From positions 51,743 through 115,742 of the forward strand of contig QLIY01000056.1 in the NCBI GenBank assembly GCA_003260075.1: a stretch of 64,000 nucleotides of DNA. The letters run 5' to 3'. The notes below the pieces were generated by a model. The model was not told the origin of the DNA and ran no database searches. It saw only the letters and a list, made by a program, of their open reading frames with translations. This DNA comes from Phallusia mammillata. Taxonomy: Eukaryota > Chordata > Ascidiacea > Phlebobranchia > Ascidiidae. A program made the position numbers and the translations under genes. This document shows, in pieces, positions 26,611 through 39,100 of the stretch (position 1 is the first letter of the stretch; the number at the start of each line of letters is the position of its first letter).

Positions 26611-29136
26611 GACACAAACTGGTACAAATCGCTTAACTGCATACGAATGCTGTTCACCCCGAAGAAACTAAATTACCAAACTTATCAAGAGTTTTGGTAA
26701 TCCTAATAACACATTTAGCTTGTGAAAATCCGCGTTATACATCCATTATGTTTAGAGCAAACTATAACCCCTATTTTACAATAGTTGTACGCTAAAGTCG
26801 CTTTATGTACCCAGCACGAAACACTTCAAAAATCCCTTTATATATATATCCAAAATGTAAACATGTCCACGAGTCTATGTTGACTTCTTACATCTCAATT
26901 CTTCGAAAGTCTCGAGGACATATTAATTAAATTTACATGTAATTTTACCGATTTTAGTCCCTCGCTTTGAAGTTGGCAAACAGATTCTTTAGATCAAAAC
27001 CACTGCACAAAACTGCTTCAAAGACTTTCATATTTAATGTTTGTCGAACATCAAAAATCTCCTGCAACGAGAGTTTGCCAAATGTTTGCTTTGTTCTTTC
27101 GAACCGCGTTTTTTCATTATCTCCAGTTTGATCGAATGCACAATGCAAATTCTTACCTGTCACGCGAAAAAAAAGATTTACTTAGTAAACAAACGAAAGA
27201 CGAAAACATTGATTGAGCTAACTTAGCTGCAGTATAGTGAAGCGAAAGAATTTATGTCTAATTTCACGCAATAGCAATTCGGAGTACAACAGTGGTTCAC
27301 AAACTTTTTAAGCATGAGGCGAAGTAGCAAACATTTTTTTTTCTGCGGCGCACTTAGAAGACCAACAACACAAGTTGTCAAAAGAAAGTTAGTGTAACTT
27401 CATTGTGGTGAGTCAGATTTCTTTCAATAACAAATAAGAAAAATACGAGCTTTTAAACGTTGTTATGCACGCCCGTATTTCGTTATCAGGCAAAAAAAGC
27501 ACTAAAACCTCTTGTTTCATTATAGTCTTTATTGTAGGCCTGTCAATCATAATTTTGGGCTAAATGGGCTTAATTGTCAAAAACGATTCGGATTCGAGCG
27601 GGGTTTGCGCTGGCTTCGAATTTTTGCCCCGCGTCCAACTCTGGCTTCAATATCATACCAGACCTTTAGAAAGCGTCAGAATGTACCCACAAAGGCACAG
27701 AACAACCTTAATTGCAATGTCAAACAACTGACACGCCAAGCAATGGCCACGCCAATACGTTTAAAGTAAACGTTTTAAAACACATCCAACAACTCGCAAC
27801 TCTATTCAAGCCTAGACTGGCAAAGTTTCCCACGCAAGTGGCGTAAAACTCAAAAATAAAGATGCCACTTTCCACTGGAAAAACTTCCGCATAGTTTGTT
27901 AATACCGCAACTCTACTAAACGGGTCTATATATATTGCGTGGGTGTTGTTAAAATCGGGGGCGTTTTGCACAAGGCAAACATAAAACACGTGCCAAAAGC
28001 AAAGACGTGACTTGTAATGAGAAAAGTGCCGTGAGCAAACGATAGAACAACAAACAAATTGCAAATGCAGCAACCAAAACCGCATAAGTTACGGATGTTT
28101 ATATGTGTCGGGTCGTACTGCGCCTATACGGACGGAGAAATCAGAAAAGGGCCAATCAAAGTCCGACAAAAAGCCCCCTAAAACGGATTTGGATTGAATA
28201 AATATGTTTATCTTTAGTTTCTGAGCACGCAATCATATATATTGTTGCTTTACATCAGCGATGTTTACGGTTATTATTGTATGGATGGATGTATAGCAAT
28301 GTTAAATTTTAAGCAACAGTTTAATCCAATGTATAACCCAGTGGTTCTTAAACTTTTTCACTATTTTTTTAAAACGGTCCTTTGCCATTATTTTGAGGGC
28401 TCGCGGTTCTTAACCTGAATGTGTATTTCAGAAAAAGTTGATTTCGGGAAGTTAGCTAGTTATGCAAAATTGCGCATAATTATGATCCAAAGACAGCTTG
28501 TGACATCACCGACAAGACAAAAAAAACACTTTACGATTGTGCGCGAACAATTGTATTTTTGTTAGTTGTCATGCAATAAAGGCTGTTGTTTAGCAATGGA
28601 GACAGTCTATCTACAATTCTACTTGATTTAAACTTATTCAATGGCACAAGATTATAAAAGTACTTCAATCTATTCAGCGCGAATGTACCAATATTGATTG
28701 TATGATTTTGGAATTTTTTTAGTACGTCTGGTTATAGATGGTACTTGAAACAGAAATCCGAATAAATATTTAACTTGTTTGGATTTTATGCACAGTAGGC
28801 AACTTTTGTATCAAATACTGCAATTAAATGCGGATCAAAATATCGCAAACTATCAAACGGCCACCGGAGAGAAATACTCCGCCGGAAGAATTTGTCGACT
28901 CATAATAGCCGACAATTAGTGCCGTGTGTTTTTTTCACCCGGGCGTCGCTGCAGAACTTTTTTGGCACTGGTACCCTGCTTAAGGACCAAAAACTGAAAG
29001 CACATTGCATTGTTAGTTTGTCTGTTGCTTCTATCCGCTTGGTTCGGAACTGTCTTCTACGAATTCTACATTATTGGGTGTACAATGTTTTAATTCATAA
29101 TAAGCCTCTTTCTATGAGCGGCCCAACACTTTAAAC

Positions 29137-29455
29137 CAGGTGTGGGCAACCTTTGTTACTGTGGGGCCAATAATAAATGTCAAAATTGGATCGAGGGCCG
29201 CACATGTGCATCACACAAAGTGATTTTGCTTTGTTTCCTACCAAATATGCTTAACTACAAGTATAATTCGTATTTGACTCTCGCCACTTTTTGCCAGATC
29301 GCAGAAAACTAGCATCAGGAGCATTAATTAGCTCAAAAATATGTAATAATTGGACTCGTTTGTCAGTACTTTTGAAATCCAAGCGTCTCTGCGGGCCGCA
29401 GAAGCTTTAATGAAGGGCCGCATGCGGCCTGCGGGCCACAGGTTGCTCACCCCTG
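29137..29455. mobile_element. hAT-like MITE with perfect 8-bp target duplication
   Basis: Starts CAGGTGTGGGCAACC and ends GGTTGCTCACCCCTG, 319 bp. The flanks 29129-29136 and 29456-29463 are both CTTTAAAC. A second, partial relative ('gggccaccttttgcattcgcgggcc') follows directly at about 29468-29530. Confidence 0.85.
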
Positions 29456-31129
29456 CTTTAAACCATAGATGGGCCACCTTTTGCATTCGCGGGCCAAAAT
29501 GTAGTGACATGGTGGAGATGGGCCGCTATGATGCTCGAGCAATCACTGATTTGGCGAATGCGCCCCACGCATAGTTTTGGACCACAACATTATTACAGAC
29601 TTTAACTTGTTAGACTCGTTATAATACTTTGCTATCACTAAAATGGCATTCATTCAATTAGGAGACTCAAACATAAAGTGGAATTGGAAGTGCTCTTGTA
29701 TTCTTGTGTAAACAACATTGGTCACAAATTAGTAATTACCCTCTTAGACTGCATTTGTGCACTAACATGTCCAATGCACATAACAGTACGTACATCAATT
29801 AGTAAAAAATATTTACAGACCAAATACTTCTAAAACAGCGATGGGTAAATATGGGATGCTTTTTATTTATCAGAGGGTGTGTAAAACCTTACTAGTGACA
29901 CCCACCACTACACAGTAGCATAAAACACCTGTGACTTTTTACATCTTTAAGTTGTCAAAATTACTATGGGCACCTATAGTGTGAATGAGCCGTTGGCCGG
30001 GTTTTAGGGATTACAAACTATTGAAGGTAGAACCAATGAACTAGTATAGCTGCCATTCGACACTGTTCAAAAAACACAACCTCGATTAATGTATCAAACA
30101 ATGGATCTATTACGTACATATATGGCAAATAACATTGACCAAGGGATCGAGTGAGTGAATTATGCAAAACACTGTAATTAGTCCTAGAGTAGCAGGAACT
30201 GTTTAAATAAGCCTGTAATTGTCGCCGAGTTCTATTCAAATGTACCTTTATTAATAACGTGTGCTGATTTTATTTCTATTTTTAAACATCACAATTTTTA
30301 CTTAACTTCAGGTTAATTAACATACTATATCCTGAGTACTACCAATACAACTTATTTACATATTTGCACTTAATTTTAAATTTGGAAGGAAGACTTATAC
30401 TAAAAACTGTTGAAAAGGTCAAATTAAAGCCTGAACTGTCCTGGTTATTTTTGAACTACAACACACTACGGTGTAACTAAAGCCATTATGAATGAGACAC
30501 GCCCATTTTGAGCGAAGACCCCCAACAACAGGACGTAGATTTGCCGGTCTGTCACAACCCAAGGGTACTATCAATGGACATTGTTTATGCATTCGGTGTA
30601 GTGCAAAGAACAGGAACAAGAATGTCATCTCTATCAATGAGCTTAATATCACATGTACTCTATACGTCCGGCCAAAGCAGCGAATGAAAGACATTTAGGA
30701 AAAAACATGCCGTTGAGTTGCGAAATTTCGCCGAAAAAACGGCCCATACTGTTGACCGTTTCTTCAGTATGTAGCTCTTTGACCTTTCATCTGCCACGGT
30801 TACTATCACAAAAATTAGCGTTTCTCATTTATGGGGCATTAATTAAGCAATACTTGGGACCTAAACGGACATTTTTTTTAGTCCACGGTGCAGCCTCACT
30901 ACTAAATAAGCAAAGTAAAAAGAAAGCTCCTTAAAACAACCAAATTTCTTAGGCATAAACATAATTTCCTATGCACTCCTTTATACAATTGGTATTACAA
31001 TGATATTACATGCTATGATGTTAGATACTTAGAACGCAACAATGAATTAGTTGAATTTTAATATTATTATTTTTTTACCAAAGCCTAAAAAAGTCTCGTA
31101 CTTGAACTTGTTTTTTGTTTCTTTTTTAT

Positions 31130-31500
31130 CCTCGGTGGGCGTGCAACGCCTGAATGTGTTATGCTCACAATGAGTCCGCTGTCGAGCTGCCTGTTTTTAT
31201 TGCAAGTCATTTTTTATTTGATTTTTTTGCCTTGGGCAGTTGATGACTTTAGTTCAACCCATCGGGAACCACTGGGTTGGAGCAATGCCGCTTTAGTTTC
31301 TTGCTTCGGGAAACACAAACGACCGAGGTAGGATTAGAACCCATGACCCCCCCCCCCCCAAGTCATTTTTATTTGATTTTTTTGACTTGGGCAGTTGATG
31401 ACTTTAGTTCAGCCCATCGGGAACCATGGGTTGGAGCAATGCCGCTTTAAGTCTTGCTTAGGGAAACACAAACGACCGAGGTAGGATTAGAACCAATGAC
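31130..31500 (-). repeat. SINE-like repeat, two copies around a C13 run
   Basis: Read on the minus strand it carries GGTTCTAATCC, which fits a polymerase III B box, then GTTTGTGTTTCCC and AACCCA(G)TGGTTCCC. Copies about 31201-31346 and 31360-31500 flank C at 31347-31359. A plus-strand relative lies at about 54110-54215. Confidence 0.5.
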
Positions 31501-32278
31501 TTTGTGATCACAGAGCTTAGTTTGGACATTAATATACTAGATCGTTTTTTTGGTTTTGGTCCCCAGCATCTTGGTTATACCGACTTGACTCAAAATATCC
31601 TATCCACATAAAACAAACATAGAATCATAGCAGGATGCGTATGAGTACAAACGAAGTAAAAAGCGAGCTAAAATAAACATTAAAAAATTATAACAGATAG
31701 TCTCAGAAAAAATAAAAATAAACATAAAAAATGCGCCTAAGGACAAAGTGACCAATTAAGTACAAATTTCCATGACTCTTCTGTCAACAATTTTAGATTG
31801 GCTGAAAGTTTATCTGGTTTGTCATGTTGACGTGCTTTCGCCCTAGGGGTCCCGAAAAATGTCAATCATTCGGGTAAAGGTACACATTTAGTTCGTGTAA
31901 AAAGAAATATAAATGACAGTAATTATATATTCTCATCAGTCAGACTAAAAAGTTCAACTGTTTTTGGCCAACTATACGACGGAAGACCTTGTCAAGCGAA
32001 ATAATCGACATCTGAAATCATTGCCCACAGTTCATGAATAATTGAAAGCATTGTATTTGGGATTAAATACAAGCATGTGTAATCAACAAGTGATACAACG
32101 AACTCACCTCAAAAGGCTACAGTCAAAATCAAATACTTTTCTAAATCTCTGATGCTGCGGACAATTTAAATAATTTCCTGCTTATATTGATTATATTCAA
32201 GCATATATGGTTGCCACGTTCAAAATAATGTTTTATGGCATGTATTTTTTACAGCTAAAGCTAGTTGTTAGTTAGGTA

Positions 32279-32283
<5 letters not shown>

Positions 32284-32342
<59 letters not shown>

Positions 32343-33077
32343 AAAAGACTCGACTTGACTTGGACTCGTCTTAGTAGAGACTCGACTCGACTCGGACTCG
32401 TTATTTCACCAACAAAACGGAACTTTCTTATAATTAATAACCTGTTTAGTTTGCTTCAACCAAACAGCAGCAGCAATTTAATGTGCGATGCGAAGTTATT
32501 TTTGCTTATTTTTAACGTAACACAGTCGCTGCTAATGCACAAACTTTCTTACGCTGGATTTAAGCGTTGTGTTTACTGCTTGGGTTAAGGTAATCGAGTG
32601 CAGTACATGTCAAGGCCAAGTATTCGCTTTTAAGCGCTTATATTACTGAACAAACGCTCTAGCGCATGCAATAAAATATGATTTTTTGGTTTTGAAAAAC
32701 TCCTTTGAACAGATTGACGTTCTTTTCCACGCAGTTTAATGACTGTCAAGTATCGTGTTTCATTAAAGTTGACCCTACTCTAGGAAAGGGAAGTTGATGG
32801 GATATGTTCACTGTAATGAAACGGTATCCGTTTTTAAGGTAAAAAAGTCGCGATGAACCATTCAACTAGATTAGCATCTAAACCTTTAACCTTTTCTTGC
32901 AAAAACTTTTTGGGACTTGCCTTGACTCGAACCGCTAATGACTTGACTCGACTTGAGACTCGAACCTCATTTGACTCGACTCGACCTTGAGACTCGAACC
33001 CCTTGTGACTCGACTTGACTTGGGACTCGAACCTCTACTGACGAGACTCGACTGATATGACTCGTTACCCAACCCTG
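32284..33077. mobile_element. Short-repeat (GACTCGACTCGACTTG) transposable element, left end replaced by 58 C
   Basis: The interior carries many 'gactcgacttg' type units. The right end is GTTACCCAACCCTG and is followed by GTAATTAA (33078-33085), which also precedes the element (32276-32283): a perfect 8-bp target duplication. The left end should mirror the right and start CAGGGTTGGGTAAC, but instead 58 C (32284-32341) sit directly against the target site. The terminal repeat is probably missing from the assembly. Confidence 0.75.
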
Positions 33078-33242
33078 GTAATTAATAAACGTTGTAACTC
33101 AACATTTACAACAAGTGACATTAAATCTTTAACACAGATTACTGATCAGGACATTTCTCAGAAACAAGGACGACATGGCAACCCTGGCCATAGTGAATAG
33201 TGAATACCACAGTTATTGTTTTTTGTGTGGTTAACTAACACA

Positions 33243-33690
33243 GGGGACCGCAAATAGTGGGTCGCGAGACCTTCCAGTCTGGGTCGCAAAATATTTTTAA
33301 ATTTCCATGAATAAGCATGGCATCTTTAGTATTTGTGAACTTTCAGCTTTTTCAACCAAATTATTATTGCATTGTTACATATGACTACGTAACTGTTACA
33401 GGCAGTCTATGTAACAATGCAATAAGTTAAGCGTACCTCCGCAAGCAGTCATGCTTTTCTGTTACCATTTTGCTGAATAAATACGTTCGTTTACCTACTG
33501 TTTTATGTGCTGAGTTTCGCTGTATTTTGTGCAAGAAAATAGCAACTGACAAAAGCATAATAGCAGTCTTAGTATTGGTATCTAGTTGCTTAGTATTTTC
33601 CACAAACTTACATGCTAACAAAATGCTTGGGTCGCGATAATTTGGAGCAATTTTTTTAGGGTCGCGCCAAAAAGTATTTGCGTACTCCTG
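33243..33690. mobile_element. Probable hAT-like element
   Basis: Left end near CAGGGGACCGCAAATAGTGGGTCGCG, right end GGGTCGCGCC...TTTGCGTACTCCTG; these pair as imperfect inverted termini. The target duplication is unclear. An interior minus-strand open frame is not recognisable. Confidence 0.5.
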
Positions 33691-33764
33691 ATTACTAACA
33701 TACCAATGCTTACAAGATTCCAGGCAGAACAGATTTGAGTGATAGGCGTTTGTTAATGTATTTT

Positions 33765-33885
33765 TTCGCGGGGTTCGAACCCTGGACACCCCGGGGATGA
33801 ATGCCGATCAGAATTTTAATGTCTGAATGTGGGTCAAGCGCGCCGGACCATTCGGCCAAGTTCCTGCCCAGGCACGCCGGGTATT
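33765..33885 (-). repeat. tRNA-derived SINE copy
   Basis: On the minus strand it has TTGGCCGAATGG (A-box-like) and GGTTCGAACCC (B box), as in the copies at 58405-58555 and 61677-61812. The spacing and conserved 'gatcgg..' core mark one family. Confidence 0.65.
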
Positions 33886-35820
33886 AATTATTAAGTGGTT
33901 CGTCGGCACCGCTGCGCCACCAAGGGAATAAACGTCAATTGCTATGATAAGTCACTGCGCCGTCGGTTTCGTCGATAAAGACAGTTAATGATCTTTTGTG
34001 AGTAGACAATTGGCCCGTTTTGCACGAACGTCACAACGATTAATGCCATGTTATTGACAAAACTTTAACAACTACGATTATTATTGTTACAGTATGTAGG
34101 TCATTTGGTACGCTTGTCAAAATATATCGAACTTACTATACCCTTGCAATTAGTATGAATTTATACACTCTCTGTATTTATCGGAATATTTATGAGCCTG
34201 TACCTATAAACCGGTTGAAGTTTATAAATAATTGCAATGTGAATGTAACTTTGAAGGTAATTCGAAAACAAAAATTCATTTTGGGTTCAATTCCATTTTC
34301 TTAACGTGATGGTATACCTATTTGAGAAAACTGTACATTTTAGGGGCAAATGCCCGAACTTTAATTCACTTGTTAGTGTAATTCCGTACAGGCGTGAATT
34401 CAGGACTGTTCTTTGTTCAAAAGCTCAGTTTTTCCGTTCCATTACGTTTATTGTGTCAGAATTGACGAAAAACGGCAAAACAGGAAAAGAAACTGTACAC
34501 GAAAGGCGGTAGGCCAAAAAAGCAACGGGTAAAAATTGCCATCCTTAGGAATTAGTTCGGCGCTGAACAACCACACGAATAACGGGCCTACATGGATCTT
34601 TTGTCTGATTTCCAGCGCAAACATAGAAATCATAAATTACTAAACTCCCTTAAACAACGACACACCTAGTTCTACATCCGGGAAATCACCACCAATTTTC
34701 TAGACACCGTAGCGCGAATGGAGAGAGAAGAAAAAAAGAGACTTGTATTGCAAAGTTATAGGGAAAAGCTGTACATAAAATTGCAAGCAAAGGGTCATCA
34801 ATAACCCGCAAAGCATAGTGTTTAAAAATACTCAAAAAATCGTTAGTTGTCTTAGTGTAAGTGTTTGCATTAATTAGCAATGTACAGCTGGAATAATTCA
34901 AATTTAAGCATTTTGACAATTTGTTTGCCTTTACTTACAGGCATGCTAAAATCCGAATGGAATTTTATGTTAATGGACAACGAATTTTTGGCAAGTTGTA
35001 AAAGGTAGAAAAAGCTGTTAGGGTTTTTCGGCCAGCAGAAATAAATGGTAACGCAATAAATATGTCTAGTCTATCAAGACGTATGTACAACTTTTGCTAG
35101 TGACAAAAAACAATGCTTTGTCTTAGTGCGTGAAAACGCTGCGTAAAATGTAGTATTAGCATGTTGCTTTAAACAAGCTAAAGGATATACATATGTTTTT
35201 TGGTTAATTTAGATTGTTGAGATGAGGCAAGGCACTCAAGTATTCAGTTTTTATGGCACCCGACATGTGACATTATACCTTTGTTGCAAAAAAAAAAATG
35301 TTTTGATATAAAACGTACTTAGCTTGTATACTCCTTAAATGTTGAAAACAGTAATGGCAAAATTTGCTTTTTTGTCACTACAAAGAACTTTTTGTTATGG
35401 TGTGATGTAATTTGCTATTTAGAAAAGGCGATTTCTAACTTAAATACACTGTACCGACCCAACTCAACGCGACAAATGTAGTTTTAAGTGTCCAACCGAA
35501 GTTATAAATTAAAGACTTGAAATTGATACTTGTGAAAATAGTGTGTAAGCAGCCTAGATCAAGTTTGCAATGCCTCCAAAAAGTATGTAAGCAATTGCTT
35601 TTTAGCGTTGTTTCACAAAACGTTATTGCACAACTGTACGACCTGTCCCCCCAAATACTTAATCATTCAAGCGTGACACCCAATACAAGCCTACGTCACA
35701 GCAGACATTAAATTATCGAATCTGCTATTATTGACTAACAAGTCTTATATATATATTTGCAAGAAAAGGTAAGTGACACGCTTTCCAAAGATTTTTTTAC
35801 CCTAGCCATAAATAGACACA

Positions 35821-35919
35821 CAGTAAACTTCGGTTGATCCAGGCCCGCTTGGTCCAAAAAATTATCCGAATTAGGCGAAGATCCGGATGAACCGAATCCG
35901 GTTAAACCGAGGTTTACTG
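35821..35919. mobile_element. pogo/Tigger-like short element, 99 bp
   Basis: Begins CAGTAAACTTCGGTTGATCC and ends AACCGAGGTTTACTG, followed by TA. It is nearly a self-complementary hairpin and is the shortest family copy here. Confidence 0.6.
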
Positions 35920-36143
35920 TAATTGAATTAGGTATATTAGTTGTAGTTGAATCTGCACCGAATTTTCATTCAAATCGCTAAGCCGAGAGAAAAAAACGCA
36001 AAGCATGCAGCGTTGTATATATATGTAAAAAAACAGTAAGTTCAGCTTCAAAAGATAAAACAGACCGAAAGCCGACGTTCGGCTCTACGGCGCCCCCGGC
36101 GGAGTGCAAATTACCGGCATCGTCGCCGCATTGTGTCGGGACT

Positions 36144-39100
36144 TCAACTGAGCAAGGTCCTTATTTCCTTATGCATGTGACACAGAAAATCAACGTAGGA
36201 GGCAGCTGTCCCTGCGCCTCGATCTTCAACTAAGAAATGTTTGAACCACGGCTCTAGTTTGTCCCGTTGACGAATTATGGTCAACTGCAAAAAATAAAAA
36301 CACCATTTAGTGATTCTATTTGAATAAGGTAGAAAATGGTAATATCTTTTAAATGGGCTGAATTATTCAATTTTAAACCGTTACTTATAGTATTTTTATC
36401 CTGCAGTTTAAACTGCTTGTTATTGGGGGTAGCTTAAATTTCAATGTCATGTTAATAACATTTATACGGTCCTGTATTTAGATTGAATTGACTTTTTTTG
36501 GTTGTCCATAATATATGTGTGCATATGTTTTGTTGGGTACAGTTGTTGTCAAATATTTTTAACATGTAACAACAGAGACTATTATAAACAATTGTTTCCG
36601 ACACTAAACATGGGACTTAGAAGTAAATATGGTATGTAACACCATGTCAATATACTTTTCATCTTTTGAAAAAAAATGTTAGAAAGTTTTTTTAGCCTAA
36701 TGTTTTGCATTGATAAACCAGTCAAAAAATCAGGCTCATTATTAAATTAATTTTAAGAGTGCATGAAATCACAGTACCATTACTAAAGAGTGCAAAGAAG
36801 GAAAAAGTTTGCTGGGTCAACTGTACAGTCCCATCTATTCACGACACAAAACAATAAACGGTAAAACTGACTGACCTTCATTTGTCGTGTTCTTTGTGAT
36901 TGAATGATATCAACCATGTTTCTTACATGGCGAGAGTCATCATTATCAAATACCATAAGGCTTCCCTTTAAATTAAACATATGCTGGTTAATTGGGTAAT
37001 TGCTTCCTGAAATAATGTGTAGACAAGCTGTGATGGAATCCTTTTAAAAGCCAATTGCCTTTTTAGCCCATGATTAGTTGTAATGGAATATAGCTTTTGA
37101 GTTAAGTTTTATGAAAGATAAGAGTACGCATTTTGGATCTGTTTTCTTGGGATGAATTAAACTTATGTCTGTTTCACTTGGCTTGGAATATTGTTAGACA
37201 CACTTGTTTAATTTGTCCACATTTCCCTAACTTTAACATAATAAATAGTAAATACATTTTATTCAAAGCATTCTTCTGTCTGTTGTTACCACCAATGACA
37301 AATGTTAAATGCCAAAAAACTATGGGTTAAACTACAAATATGTTACATACATACACAAATATACAGTGAACCTTGGTCAAATGGTAATTCATTAATCAGG
37401 ATCTATGCCTAATTCCAACAAAATTTGAGGTACAAATGATATGTAATGTGGAAAGGCTTTAACTAATCAACATCTGTTAATCCGGATTTACACCTAATCT
37501 AGACAATTTTTTGGTCCAAACGGGTACACATTAACCATGGTTTAATATTTATTTTATACATAAATGTAAGATTTTTCAAAGCTATATCTAGTGTTTCTTA
37601 ATTAAAATGTAATTCCTGTCAGGGAAATGAATTATTTTTAGTCTTGCTCACCAGGTCAATGTCAATTTGTCCAGCACTTTGAACCCCAAAGACATTTTGT
37701 ATCCAAACTGAATCTACAGCCTGTCCGACCCACAAAAACAAACTAATCCCATTTTCAAGAATATAAACTTCATTTTCCTTGAGTCGCTCCTCTGAACATC
37801 GCACAGCAGCTGGCAAACCATCATGTGCTGGTGTTCTGAACAACTGAAGATAAAGGAATATTTAGTAAGATAGTTAATTATTTATTCAGAAGGCAAATCA
37901 ATTTAGTGTGTACTAATGTAGATATTGGTTTGTATAATAGATCATCATCATCATCATTTTATTTTCAGTTGCGTACGCGGTTATTGCATGCAAATAAAAT
38001 ATAATAGGCAAGCAACTGGTGGATGGCGAAGGGACCATATAGGTCATCGAGTCAGCCACCCGTGTACAGAAATAATGATAAATAATGATTGTATAATAGA
38101 CATGTAAAATGTTTGTTAAATTTAAGTTTTCAAACCATCTATTTTTGTTTTAATGGTGTTATATCATTAATCTAACAAAGCTAACATAGAAAATCAGCAA
38201 TTTTGATCAACTCATTGTAGTCAATTTTACATGCTTTTGGTTTTACAGTGAACAAAAATATTTTCTCTACCTTTTGATCAGCACATTTTGTCAAAAATAT
38301 TATTATGTATTTTTATCACTGCATGCCTTTTGCTGACATAATCATCACAAAAACAAGTAGCATACACACTGTAATATTGAAATCAGCAAAATTTTAAGAC
38401 TACAACAAACAGCATAATCAGCTTTTGTTTTTGCCAAGCTGTCAGACTAGGCTTTTGCTATTTCTAAATAAGCTAACTTTTCAAGCCTGGTAAATAGAAT
38501 ATCCATGTTAAGTTTCGGTTTAGTTATTTTAACTTACCACTGGTAGAAGTCTTGGATAAAGGAAAACTTGTGTTTCAGTCACATCCATAGACAGAATGAG
38601 TTGACGGAGATAGGCACGATCGTCAGTGGAAATATCCGTTGACGAATGAATTGCATCATTCTGTAAAATATGTTTGATTTAGCAAAGAGAAGTCTTGGTG
38701 CAGTGCACTTGCACTAAAATAAGTGTTTAAACTAAATTGATAGAAATTTAAATTAAATTGATAGAAATAGGTCAGAATAAAAATACTTTTGTTTGCCAGA
38801 AGAGCTCTATAAACTTGATACTATGCCTGGTAGTAATAGCTTACATATTAAATTGGTAGTTGCACCTAATGATTTAGGAGAAACAGTTTATAAAGCCTGG
38901 GCAAACCAACATAGTAATATTTTATTGACAAATGGCATTCTGCGTAAACAACATCTTGTAGTTTGTGAAGGAATGGGTCTATCAATATACACATCAGGGG
39001 TTTGGAGTCAGTATTAAACTACATGATCAATGGAGTTACACATTTTTATATATTTAGTCAGAAACATGATATGTTTGGCACCCTAACTTTTGATCAATTT

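Larger units (their letters stand above)
22872..36143. other. Gene-poor region upstream of ZIP and downstream of SEC24
   Basis: Thirteen kilobases in which I recognise no conserved protein. The open frames are short and lack splice-consistent partners. A 121-codon minus-strand frame (27720-28085) and a 69-codon one (26954-27163) are the best candidates, but neither resembles a family I know. Contents seen: a near-direct duplicate of about 130 bp (22.97-23.13 and 23.12-23.29 kb), a duplicate around the C run at 26463-26475, several transposon ends, the elements listed separately, and a SINE at 33.77-33.90 kb. Confidence 0.6.

Noticed and set aside
37943-37959. ATC microsatellite and the AT repeat at about 19361-19378
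   Set aside because: Ordinary short simple repeats, too short to be informative.
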